Source: Lentihominibacter faecis (GTDB lineage: Bacteria > Bacillota > Clostridia > Peptostreptococcales > Anaerovoracaceae). From it: DNA of 15,028 nt. A program made the translations under genes and the position numbers. The notes under the pieces were generated by a model, which did no database searches, was not told the origin of the DNA, and saw nothing but the letters and a program-made list of their open reading frames with translations. Below are positions 1 through 6,553 of this stretch, piece by piece (position 1 is the stretch's first letter; each line of letters opens with the position of its first letter). The DNA lies in contig NZ_JACRWC010000078.1 in the NCBI RefSeq assembly GCF_014306095.1, forward strand, positions 1 to 15,028, in the 5' to 3' direction.

Positions 1-17
1 ATTATAGGCTATATTTT

Positions 18-96
18 ATGACATTTCAATATAATTATGCGGTGTTTTTCATGACTTTTCAATGCAATCCAGGGCGCAAATTTATGACATTTCAAA
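18..96 (-). repeat. Three short repeats with 33-bp period
   Basis: The sequence ATGACATTTCAA (one copy has T for A at position 6) occurs at 18, 51 and 84, exactly 33 bp apart. On the minus strand it reads TTGAAATGTCAT. Three helical turns separate the copies, so all would face one side of the DNA. Such spaced short repeats are typical of transposase binding sites near the ends of some insertion sequences, and they lie just beyond a transposase remnant. That role is inference. The left side may be cut off by the window edge. Confidence 0.6.
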
Positions 97-120
97 AGCC
101 AGTTGTACTTGTCAAGTCTG

Positions 121-212
121 GTGGATACAAAAAATGTTTTTTGTGATATAGCTTTTTCGTTTGTAGACACAGGAAGCATTTTCTGTGTTTTTTCATTTAC
201 GGAAGTGGACAC
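121..212 (-). repeat. Three GTGTCCAC-like repeats with 42-bp period
   Basis: GTGGATAC, GTAGACAC and GTGGACAC start at 121, 163 and 205, exactly 42 bp apart (four helical turns). The sequence between copies is also loosely conserved, with an ATG/CAT-TTT-TGTG core followed by a T-rich stretch. On the minus strand the unit reads GTGTCCAC and lies immediately downstream of the transposase remnant. It is probably a subterminal or terminal repeat array of an insertion sequence. Whether it belongs to the same element as the 33-bp set is not clear. Confidence 0.55.
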
Positions 213-232
213 GATGGATGCAGCCCTTCCAA

Positions 233-502
233 TTACTCGTTTCCTTTGTCCTTCATTCTTCGGCTTCGGATGAACTTCGGCTCCTCTGTCAGAGTTCTCC
301 TGGAAAAGATGTCTTTTTTCTCCAGTTCTCCCCGTTGGTAGCGGCGGTAATAGTTATCCGGTGTATCATACCCAAGGGCATAGCCGGGCCGCTGTCTGTT
401 GTAAAACTTCACATAGCGCTCGATCATGTCGATGAATTCTTCCCGGCTTTTACACTCATTAAGTTTGAAATCGATGTCCTCTTCGGTCAGCTGCCCGCTA
501 GC
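233..502 (-). pseudogene. IS3-family transposase, C-terminal remnant
   Basis: The minus-strand reading frame from 502 down to the stop at 233-235 encodes the end of a DDE/integrase-core transposase (OrfB type of the IS3 family). It shows the hallmark segment EEFIDMIERYVKFYN then RQRPGYALGYDTP, which matches the family's pattern of the catalytic Glu helix followed by YN..RP...L.Y.TP. About 90 residues remain of the usual ~280. An in-frame stop (TGA, complement of 503-505) closes the upstream side and no start codon with a ribosome binding site is seen. The catalytic DD region is absent, so the gene is inactive. It neighbours a second fragment of the same type of protein at 544-645, implying an internal deletion. 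Confidence 0.75.
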
Positions 503-543
503 TCAGGATTTATTTGGTAAACACATCGAAGTAGAAAGTCACT

Positions 544-645
544 TCAAAGTAGAGGTACCAGATTCGGGTATTTGTCCTTCACTTTACGCTTTCTGGATCG
601 TTTCTTATGCTTCGTCTCCGACTTGATCCCTGGATACCGGAAATG
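544..645 (-). pseudogene. IS3-family transposase, N-terminal linker fragment
   Basis: The minus strand here reads, in one frame, a basic stretch GIKSETKHKKRSRKRKVKDK followed by YPNLV and then a stop at 544-546. This resembles the segment between the HTH_21 region and the catalytic core in IS3-family OrfB proteins, where a Lys/Arg-rich linker precedes a conserved PNLL/PNLV-x-R motif. It is in the correct order and strand relative to the C-terminal remnant at 233-502, and the catalytic core between them is missing. The match is short, so it is less certain than the C-terminal piece. Confidence 0.45.
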
Positions 646-681
646 ATTTAAAATCTTAAACTATTTTTAAGGATTTCATAC

Positions 682-710
682 TTTTTTCTCCGGGTGAAAT
701 CGAGTATAAT
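682..710 (+). promoter_or_regulatory. Predicted promoter of the TraX-family gene
   Basis: A perfect TATAAT -10 hexamer is at 705-710. A T-rich -35 region (TTTTTT, 682-687) lies 17 bp upstream but matches TTGACA poorly. The gene starts 41 bp downstream with a good ribosome binding site (AAGGAG at 739-744). The -10 element is clear and the -35 element is weak. Confidence 0.5.
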
Positions 711-751
711 TGTGGAACGAATAAGTCCAGTATAGATGAAGGAGAACCGGT

Positions 752-1513
752 ATGATGCAGAACAAGCTTGAGAAAAATCCGCAGAAAAGCGTGCAGATAA
801 AAAACTGGCCGGAAAAGATCAGGATCTTTTCCGGCGCACAATTGAAATACCTCGCATTTATATCCATGCTGATCGATCATGCGAACAAAGCACTGATCTA
901 TCCCAACCTGGATGGAAGTGCAGGATTACAAATCATCAGCGATCTCTTTGACATCCTGGGGCGGATCGCTTTCCCGTTATTCATGTTCCTTCTGGTGGAA
1001 GGGTACTTCAAGACCCGCAGCAGATGGAAATACCTGTTGTATTTACTAGGATTCGGTGTGATTTCCGAAGTGCCCTTTGACCTGTTTACAACAAGTCAGG
1101 TCTTTGAACCCAACTGGAACAACATCATGTTCACGCTGGCAGCGGTGCTGATCACCATCTGGAGCATCGACACATTACGAGAAAAAATGGATCGTCTTCC
1201 GAAGCTGCTGTGGTATCTGGCATCCGTTGTGATCGTGGCGGTGATGTGCTTTGCAGCCATGAATCTGGGGCTGGATTACGAGCATCACGCCATCCTGATC
1301 GGCTATTTCATGTACATTTTTCACCAGCGATACATTCTGTCGATCCCGTTCAGCTTTCTTTCCATGTACAAGGAGCCGTGGGCGCTGCTGGGATTCGCGC
1401 TGACTCTTACATACAATGGCAAGCGGGGCAGGCAGTATAAAATCATCAACTACTGCTTTTATCCGGCGCACCTGCTGATCCTCGGTCTGCTGCGGCTGTA
1501 TCTGGGGATTTAA
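752..1513 (+). CDS. TraX-family integral membrane protein
   Basis: This encodes a 253-residue polytopic membrane protein of the TraX family, named for the F-plasmid protein that N-acetylates pilin; chromosomal Bacillota members have no defined substrate. Family features seen are LKYLAFISMLIDHANK (31-46) with the Asp-His pair at 42-43, the GRIAFPLFMFLLVEGY segment (70-85), a conserved SEVPFD (105-110) after the second helix pair, and the terminal YPAHLLILGLLRL. A cytoplasmic basic N-terminus precedes about seven or eight hydrophobic helices. The start at 752 is set by AAGGAG seven bases upstream; the next codon is also ATG. The gene stands alone behind its own promoter and next to insertion-sequence debris, and its stop codon overlaps the stop of the convergent htrA. 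An acyltransferase-like role is inferred from the family only. Confidence 0.9.
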   Translation: MMQNKLEKNPQKSVQIKNWPEKIRIFSGAQLKYLAFISMLIDHANKALIYPNLDGSAGLQIISDLFDILGRIAFPLFMFLLVEGYFKTRSRWKYLLYLLGFGVISEVPFDLFTTSQVFEPNWNNIMFTLAAVLITIWSIDTLREKMDRLPKLLWYLASVVIVAVMCFAAMNLGLDYEHHAILIGYFMYIFHQRYILSIPFSFLSMYKEPWALLGFALTLTYNGKRGRQYKIINYCFYPAHLLILGLLRLYLGI

Positions 1514-3234
1514 TTGCTCGCCTTCTTTTCTTCCAGCGTCAGCTTGATTTCCTTGGTCTGATTACCGCGTACTATCGTGTAGGTCAGCTTGTCACCTACT
1601 TTGTGGGAGGTGACGATGGAAGACAGCGTATTGAAGGAAGTGATCCTGGTTCCGTCTACGGCATATACCAGGTCGCCAGACTGGAATCCGGCTTTTTTCG
1701 CATTGGTTCCAGTTACTTCCTGGATGTAAACCGCTGCGGAAGAGCTCTGGGACTGAGAATCCTGACTATTGCCGAAGAATTGAGCTGCCCCGTTTCCCTG
1801 ACTGGATTCCGCATAGCTCATGCCGGTGGATGGCTGATCACTGACATATCCTTTATCCATAAGCTGCTGTGCCACATCAGCTGCTTTGTTGATCGGGATC
1901 GCAAACCCCAGACCTTCTACGTTGGATCCGGAGGATTTTGCAACGACGATGCCGATCAGCTGCCCGTCGCCGTTAAACAGGCCGCCGCCCGAGTTTCCTG
2001 GGTTGATGGAGGCATCTGTTTGCAGAAGCGTCATGGTCTTACCGTCGATGGCAAGTTCTCTGTCCAGTGCACTGATGATGCCGGCGCTTACCGTTCCGCC
2101 AAGTTCTCCAAGCGGATTTCCGATGGCAACCGCCATATCGCCGACTGCCAGCTGATCACTGTTTCCATAAGTTGCAGGTGTCAGATTCTTGGCGCTGATT
2201 TTTAAAACTGCGATATCGGTGATGCTGTCTGTGCCCACCAGCTTGGCTTCGTATTCCTTGTCATCCGAAGTCGTAACGGTGATTTTGCTGGCTCCGTCTA
2301 TAACGTGGTTGTTTGTCATGATGTAGCCGTCTGCCGTCATGACCACACCGCTTCCGGCACCTTCTGTAACGTACTGCTGCATCCAGGCATCGGCGGAAAC
2401 GCTCTCGGTCTTGATTTCCACCACGCTGTCCTTGGTTTTATTGGTGACTTCCTGCACCGTCATTTTGCTGCCGGTAGCATCTTCCAGTTTATAGCCGTTC
2501 TTGGATACGCTGGCGGTTTTACTGGAACCGCTGTGTCCTCCGTTAAGAGCATTGGCGAGATAAGATCCGCCAAATCCAAACAATGCAGATACCACTACAC
2601 ATAATGCGATCAGCAGTGCCAGAGACTTGCGGGTCAGGGAAACCGGTCTGCCTGGCTGGCGAGGTTTTTTAGGTTTTTTCACGCCTTTGGCCCGGTGAGT
2701 CCTGGTCACGCCGTCGCTGCTGCTCCAGGAACTGGTGCAGGCTTCGCCGCCTGACTGCTGCCCTGCAAAACCGTGTCCGCCTGGCTGCTGTCCGTAATAG
2801 CGCTGACCGGACTGCCCGGCGTGATCGTTCTGTCCGGGATTCTGGTGCTGACGACCGTAGTTGCTGTAATGCATATTACCATTTTCGTCTACATATCCAG
2901 TGTAAGGAGAACCTCCAAAGTTGTCTTTTACCGAACCGGGACGATTGTGCTCATTATACTGATAAGAGCTCGTGCCGGGTTCTGTGTTGCGAAAAGCCTC
3001 CCGCGGATCGCGGAATGCTCCTTTTTTCTCAAAATCATTTGATGCGCCAGGAGCCGCTTCCTGTGCGAAATCCTCCTGATCGCCCGGCGGCGCAGCCGCC
3101 TTTGCAGGATCTTCCGGCATGTCGGACTGGTTTTCAGCCATGTCGGGCTGGTTTTCAGCAGCCTCTGATTCCGCTGCGTCGTGCATGACGAAGTTCGGTT
3201 CGTATCCGGAAGGATCTGTTTTCTTTTCATCCAT
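1510..3234 (-). CDS. htrA: HtrA/DegP-like membrane-anchored serine protease
   Basis: This 574-residue protein is an S1C-family (HtrA) protease that degrades or refolds damaged proteins at the outer face of the membrane. The order is: a cytoplasmic N-terminal region (1-200) that is acidic at first, then rich in Gly, Gln, Asn, Tyr and Ser and ends in a basic KKPKKPRQPGR; one transmembrane segment (about 204-229); a trypsin-like domain with the catalytic triad His310 (TNNHVIDGA), Asp340 (DSITDIAVL) and Ser415 (NPGNSGGGLF); and a C-terminal PDZ domain (about 460-570). The N-terminal part is long for the family and holds a duplicated 7-residue unit (AENQPDM, AENQSDM). The start is supported by AGAAGGT six bases upstream on the minus strand. 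It is divergent from hslO and converges on the TraX-family gene. An envelope-stress role is inferred from the family. Confidence 0.97.
   Translation of the reverse strand: MDEKKTDPSGYEPNFVMHDAAESEAAENQPDMAENQSDMPEDPAKAAAPPGDQEDFAQEAAPGASNDFEKKGAFRDPREAFRNTEPGTSSYQYNEHNRPGSVKDNFGGSPYTGYVDENGNMHYSNYGRQHQNPGQNDHAGQSGQRYYGQQPGGHGFAGQQSGGEACTSSWSSSDGVTRTHRAKGVKKPKKPRQPGRPVSLTRKSLALLIALCVVVSALFGFGGSYLANALNGGHSGSSKTASVSKNGYKLEDATGSKMTVQEVTNKTKDSVVEIKTESVSADAWMQQYVTEGAGSGVVMTADGYIMTNNHVIDGASKITVTTSDDKEYEAKLVGTDSITDIAVLKISAKNLTPATYGNSDQLAVGDMAVAIGNPLGELGGTVSAGIISALDRELAIDGKTMTLLQTDASINPGNSGGGLFNGDGQLIGIVVAKSSGSNVEGLGFAIPINKAADVAQQLMDKGYVSDQPSTGMSYAESSQGNGAAQFFGNSQDSQSQSSSAAVYIQEVTGTNAKKAGFQSGDLVYAVDGTRITSFNTLSSIVTSHKVGDKLTYTIVRGNQTKEIKLTLEEKKASN
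3118..3159 (-). repeat. 21-bp tandem duplication inside htrA
   Basis: Two adjacent 21-bp units (3118-3138 and 3139-3159) differ at a single base and encode AENQPDM and AENQSDM in the acidic N-terminal region of the HtrA-like protease. The near identity suggests a recent slippage duplication. It stays in frame and lies in a part of the protein with no fold. Confidence 0.85.
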
Positions 3235-3335
3235 ATCTATACCTTCTTTCTGTTCCGTCAGTTTCCTCTTTTTGACATTGATTTCTCTGAAATGTTAAAT
3301 TTTCCAAATCTTCATCCTAAATATACAAATTGAAT

Positions 3336-3364
3336 ATGATATTTTCGTGTTGAAAATATGTGAA
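3336..3364 (-). promoter_or_regulatory. Predicted htrA promoter
   Basis: On the minus strand a TTCACA -35 box (complement of 3359-3364) and a TATCAT -10 box (complement of 3336-3341) are separated by 17 bp, each matching the sigma-A consensus at five of six positions. Transcription would begin near 3329, giving a leader of roughly 95 bases before the htrA start at 3234. Confidence 0.6.
3339..3359. promoter_or_regulatory. Perfect inverted repeat, candidate operator
   Basis: ATATTTTC at 3339-3346 and GAAAATAT at 3352-3359 form a perfect 8-bp inverted repeat with a 5-bp centre (GTGTT). It fills the spacer of the predicted htrA promoter and touches both hexamers, which is a classic repressor position. 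It also lies about 20 bp upstream of the hslO -35 region, so one regulator could act on both genes. It does not match CIRCE or CtsR sites. AT richness makes chance symmetry possible. Confidence 0.5.
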
Positions 3365-3379
3365 TATCTGAAGAAAAGG

Positions 3380-3416
3380 TTAAACATTTTACACATAATA
3401 TGATAAAATCTAATAC
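3380..3416 (+). promoter_or_regulatory. Probable hslO promoter region
   Basis: Two overlapping readings fit: TTTACA (3388-3393), 17 bp, TAATAC (3411-3416); or TTAAAC (3380-3385), 18 bp, TAAAAT (3404-3409). Neither is strong at both boxes, but one of them probably drives hslO, whose ATG lies about 30 bp downstream. The exact hexamers are uncertain. Confidence 0.4.
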
Positions 3417-3444
3417 GTATATAACATAAAGGAAGAGTAAGATC

Positions 3445-4446
3445 ATGAATAAAGCATTAATAGCAATAGATAGAAGTAAATCGTTTCGTGTGTATCTGAC
3501 CATTTCCACTGATCTGGTGCAGGAGGCTGCGAAGATCCACGACACCACGCCGCTGGCATCAGCAGGTCTTGGACGGGTGCTGACAGCCGCAGGGCTGATG
3601 GGCATCATGCTCAAGGATGATGACAACAAGCTGACCCTTCACTTCAAAGGAGACGGACCGGCAAGACAGATCCTGGCAACTGCATACGGCGATGGCAGAG
3701 TGAAAGGCTACATATCCAATCCATATGTGGATCTGCCCTTAAACGACCAGGGCAAGCTGGACGTGGGCGGTTCGCTGGGAGTCGGAGATCTGACAGTCGT
3801 CAAGGATCTGGGGCTGAAAGAACCGTACACAGGGACTATCGCTCTGGTGGACGGCGAGATCGCAGACGATCTGACCGCGTATTTTTATATTTCGGAACAG
3901 CAGAATTCCTCCGTTGCGCTGGGCGTGAAGGTGGAACGTGATCTGAGCATCGGTGCTGCCGGCGGAATGATCATTCAGATGCTGCCGGATGCACAGGAAG
4001 GGGCTGTCGATGCTCTGGAAAAAATGATAGGTGCTATGCCGCCGCTGACGACGCTGATCAGCGGTCTTTCCGGAGCTTTCGATCCGGAAATCGACCGGCT
4101 GGCTGAAGCGGCTTCGGCAGACGATAGCGGACAGCCTGCCGGGGAGACTTTGCAGGCAGATGCAGAAAACCAGGAAGCAAGCGAACGCCTTGCAGCACTT
4201 TTGCAGGAAATCTTCAAGGATGTTCCGGAGGAATATCAGCCGGAGATCCTGGCAGAAAGAGAGATCCGCTGGGAATGCGACTGCAGCCGGGAGAGGATCG
4301 AAAGTGCGCTTTTGACCATTGGCCGCAGGGATCTGACGGAGATCATCGAGGAAGATGGAGAGGCGGAACTGCAGTGTCAGTTCTGCTGTAAAAAATATCA
4401 TTTCAACAAGGATGAACTGGTAGAGATACTGGATCGCATGGGATAG
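3445..4446 (+). CDS. hslO: Redox-regulated chaperone Hsp33
   Basis: Hsp33 is a cytoplasmic holdase chaperone that is inactive when reduced and zinc-bound, and is switched on by oxidation and unfolding. The C-terminal redox switch is complete: CDC (Cys278, Cys280) and CQFC (Cys311, Cys314) with 30 residues between, in the context WECDCS and QCQFCCKKY. An additional Cys315 follows the second motif. The N-terminal domain carries family segments such as TTPLASAGLGRVLTAAGLMG and NPYVDLPLN. At 333 residues it is longer than the usual ~290; the excess is an acidic, Ala/Glu/Gln-rich linker at about 220-250 between the core and the switch. AAAGGAAG nine bases upstream supports the start. It heads a plus-strand gene run and is divergent from htrA, another protein-quality gene. 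Confidence 0.98.
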   Translation: MNKALIAIDRSKSFRVYLTISTDLVQEAAKIHDTTPLASAGLGRVLTAAGLMGIMLKDDDNKLTLHFKGDGPARQILATAYGDGRVKGYISNPYVDLPLNDQGKLDVGGSLGVGDLTVVKDLGLKEPYTGTIALVDGEIADDLTAYFYISEQQNSSVALGVKVERDLSIGAAGGMIIQMLPDAQEGAVDALEKMIGAMPPLTTLISGLSGAFDPEIDRLAEAASADDSGQPAGETLQADAENQEASERLAALLQEIFKDVPEEYQPEILAEREIRWECDCSRERIESALLTIGRRDLTEIIEEDGEAELQCQFCCKKYHFNKDELVEILDRMG

Positions 4447-4457
4447 AGGTGAATGAA

Positions 4458-4880
4458 ATGAAAGAGGTAATGGTAAAGATCACGACGAATCAGGTCAACG
4501 AGCAGGGTGAAGAGGATATCATGGAATTCGTCACGGAAGCCAAGCTTTACAAGCGAGGCGAGGCGGTGTATCTGATCTATGAGGAAACGGAGCTTTCTGG
4601 GATCCCCGGCTGCCGGACGAGGCTCAAGTGCAAGCCGGATGAGGTGCAGATGAAACGGTACGGGGAAGGCGCAGGTATCGGGAACGAGATACGTTTCGAG
4701 CGGGGAAGACGGTATTCCGGCCTTTATGATACGCCGTTTGGAGCGATCGAGCTTGAAGTGCTGACAAACAGGCTGGAAAACAATCTGACCGAGGGCGGCG
4801 GAAACCTGGATATTGATTACAGCATCAGTCTGAAGGGACTGATGGAGGGTCACAACCAGCTGAGCATAACACTGATGTAG
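4458..4880 (+). CDS. DUF1934 (YwiB-like) protein
   Basis: This encodes about 140 residues of a DUF1934-family protein, a small beta-barrel (calycin-like) fold of unknown function found widely in Bacillota. Supporting features are the alternating beta pattern, the KLYKRGEAVYLIYEETE strand pair, the central RYGEG-x-G-x-EIRFERGRRYSGLYDTPFG-type stretch and the terminal DIDYSISLKG. The start at ATG 4458 is preferred because GAGGTG at 4446-4451 then sits six bases upstream; a GTG at 4449 in the same frame falls inside that ribosome binding site. Only 11 bases separate it from the hslO stop, so translation with hslO is probably linked. The association with Hsp33 is notable, but no function follows from it. 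Confidence 0.9.
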   Translation: MKEVMVKITTNQVNEQGEEDIMEFVTEAKLYKRGEAVYLIYEETELSGIPGCRTRLKCKPDEVQMKRYGEGAGIGNEIRFERGRRYSGLYDTPFGAIELEVLTNRLENNLTEGGGNLDIDYSISLKGLMEGHNQLSITLM

Positions 4881-4898
4881 TAAAGAAGGTGAAAAATT

Positions 4899-4991
4899 AT
4901 GATGAGTAAAAAAACGATCAAAGTGATCACTATCGCCATCGTTGTGGTGATGGTCGTAACGACATTGACAATGGCAATCGCATATTTATAG
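4899..4991 (+). CDS. Small single-pass membrane protein, 30 residues
   Basis: An ORF begins ATG-ATG-AGT and encodes MMSKKTIKVITI followed by a continuous hydrophobic stretch VVVMVV...AIAYL, ending at TAG 4989-4991. It has a basic N-terminus (KK..K) and a single transmembrane helix (about residues 8-29). AGAAGGTG (4884-4891) lies eight bases upstream, as good as its neighbours' sites, and the ORF fits neatly between the DUF1934 stop (4880) and the ribosome binding site of the DUF1846 gene (5009). The size and pattern recall tiny conserved Bacillota membrane proteins such as Prli42 (stressosome anchor) or DUF4044, but the likeness is only in length, charge and hydrophobicity, so I do not assign it. 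Confidence 0.65.
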   Translation: MMSKKTIKVITIAIVVVMVVTTLTMAIAYL

Positions 4992-5018
4992 TAGATAGAG
5001 AAGAGTTTGGAGGAAAAG

Positions 5019-6536
5019 ATGACGGAAATAGGGTTTAGTGCGGAACAGTATATCGAGGAGCAGTCAAAGTATATCCTGCAGCGGATCAATTGTGGAAACA
5101 GCGAGAGACTGTATCTGGAATTCGGAGGCAAACTGGTGCAGGACAAACATGCCATGCGCGTGCTGCCGGGGTTTGATGAAAACGCCAAGATCAAGCTTTT
5201 GCAGAAGATGAAGGACAAGGCGGAGATCATTATCTGTATTTATTCCGGGGATATCATGACCAACAAGACGAGACAGGATTTCGGCATTACCTATGACCTG
5301 GAAGTGCTGCGGCTGATGGATATTTTCCGCAAGCACGATCTGGTAGTCAACAGCGTGGTGGTGACGCGCTATGAGGACAACTCTCCGGCGGTGGACAAGT
5401 TTATAAACAAGCTGGAACGCCGCGGGATCCGGACCTATAAGCATCGGTTCACCAAAGGATATCCCACTGACGTCGACACCATCGTAAGCGACGAAGGCTA
5501 CGGCGCCAATCCGTATATCGAAGTGGAGCGGCCGCTGGTGGTCGTAACGGGACCGGGGGGCGGCAGCGGCAAGCTGGCTACCTGTCTTTCTCAGCTGTAT
5601 CATGAAAACAAGCGGGGACGCAAAGTCCGTTACGCTAAATTCGAAACGTTCCCGATCTGGAATATCCCGCTCAAGCACCCTGTAAATGTGGCGTATGAAG
5701 CGGCGACTGCAGATCTGAAGGACGTCAATATGATCGACTCTTTCCATCTGGAAGCTTACGGGGAGAAAGCGGTCAACTACAACCGTGATCTCGAGGTATT
5801 CCCGGTAGTGAAGCGGATCATCGAGAAGATCACAGGGGAAGAATCAGAATACAAATCGCCGACGGATATGGGCGTCAACAGGGCAGGCTTTTGCATCACC
5901 AATGATGAAGTGGTGCGTGAAGCGGCTGACCAGGAGATTATCCGCCGGTATATGATCGCACAGTGCGATTACAAAAAGGGAAAAATAAGCGGGGAGACGG
6001 TGGAACGCGCTAAGCTGCTGATGGACGACATGTCCCTTTGCGAGGAAGATCGCAGAGTGGTGCTCCCGGCAAGAGAATATGCGGAGCAGAAAAAGGCGTG
6101 TGATGAGAGATACGCTAACGTGGTCGTTATGGCACTGGAACTGCCGGACGGCAAGATCATCACGGGAAGAAGTTCTCGCCGTATGGTCGCTGCAGCCGCC
6201 GCCGTCCTTAATGCCATCAAATACCTGAGCGGAATGGCGGATGACCTGTATCTGATCTCGCCGGGCATCTTAAAGAGTATCCAGGATCTTAAGGTGGATG
6301 TGCTGGGCGCCGAAAAGACGAGTCTCAACTGTGAAGAGATCCTGACAGCACTGACTATTTCTGCCGTGACCAACCCGTCTGCGGCAAGAGCGCTGGCCAA
6401 GGCTCCACAGCTGAAGTCCTGCCATGCACACTGCACGGCTATCCTTAGCGACAAGGATGAAAGTACGTTAAAGGCGCTGGGCATCGATGTGACCAGCGAT
6501 CCAGAATATATTACCAACAATCTGTATTACAGTTAG
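5019..6536 (+). CDS. DUF1846 domain protein
   Basis: This 505-residue cytoplasmic protein belongs to the DUF1846 family, which is conserved in many anaerobic Bacillota and Actinobacteria and has solved structures but no established reaction. Family features seen are the start [37 protein letters not shown], the Gly-rich nucleotide-loop-like GPGGGSGK (178-185), and later the NRAGFCI and [20 protein letters not shown] stretches. The glycine loop suggests nucleotide or phosphate binding, but that is inference. ATG 5019 is chosen because GGAGG (5009-5013) lies five bases upstream; an in-frame TTG at 5007 overlaps that site. It follows the small membrane ORF by 27 bases and precedes the transporter by 17, so it belongs to the same transcript. 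Confidence 0.95.
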   Translation: MTEIGFSAEQYIEEQSKYILQRINCGNSERLYLEFGGKLVQDKHAMRVLPGFDENAKIKLLQKMKDKAEIIICIYSGDIMTNKTRQDFGITYDLEVLRLMDIFRKHDLVVNSVVVTRYEDNSPAVDKFINKLERRGIRTYKHRFTKGYPTDVDTIVSDEGYGANPYIEVERPLVVVTGPGGGSGKLATCLSQLYHENKRGRKVRYAKFETFPIWNIPLKHPVNVAYEAATADLKDVNMIDSFHLEAYGEKAVNYNRDLEVFPVVKRIIEKITGEESEYKSPTDMGVNRAGFCITNDEVVREAADQEIIRRYMIAQCDYKKGKISGETVERAKLLMDDMSLCEEDRRVVLPAREYAEQKKACDERYANVVVMALELPDGKIITGRSSRRMVAAAAAVLNAIKYLSGMADDLYLISPGILKSIQDLKVDVLGAEKTSLNCEEILTALTISAVTNPSAARALAKAPQLKSCHAHCTAILSDKDESTLKALGIDVTSDPEYITNNLYYS

Positions 6537-6553
6537 ATCGCAGGAGTGTATCG

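Noticed and set aside
1603..2205. 200-codon open frame on the plus strand inside htrA
   Set aside because: It lies fully antisense to a protease with an intact catalytic triad, has no ribosome binding site, and its translation resembles no protein family.
5064..5747. 227-codon minus-strand open frame inside the DUF1846 gene
   Set aside because: It is antisense to a clear conserved protein, and the translation shows no family features.
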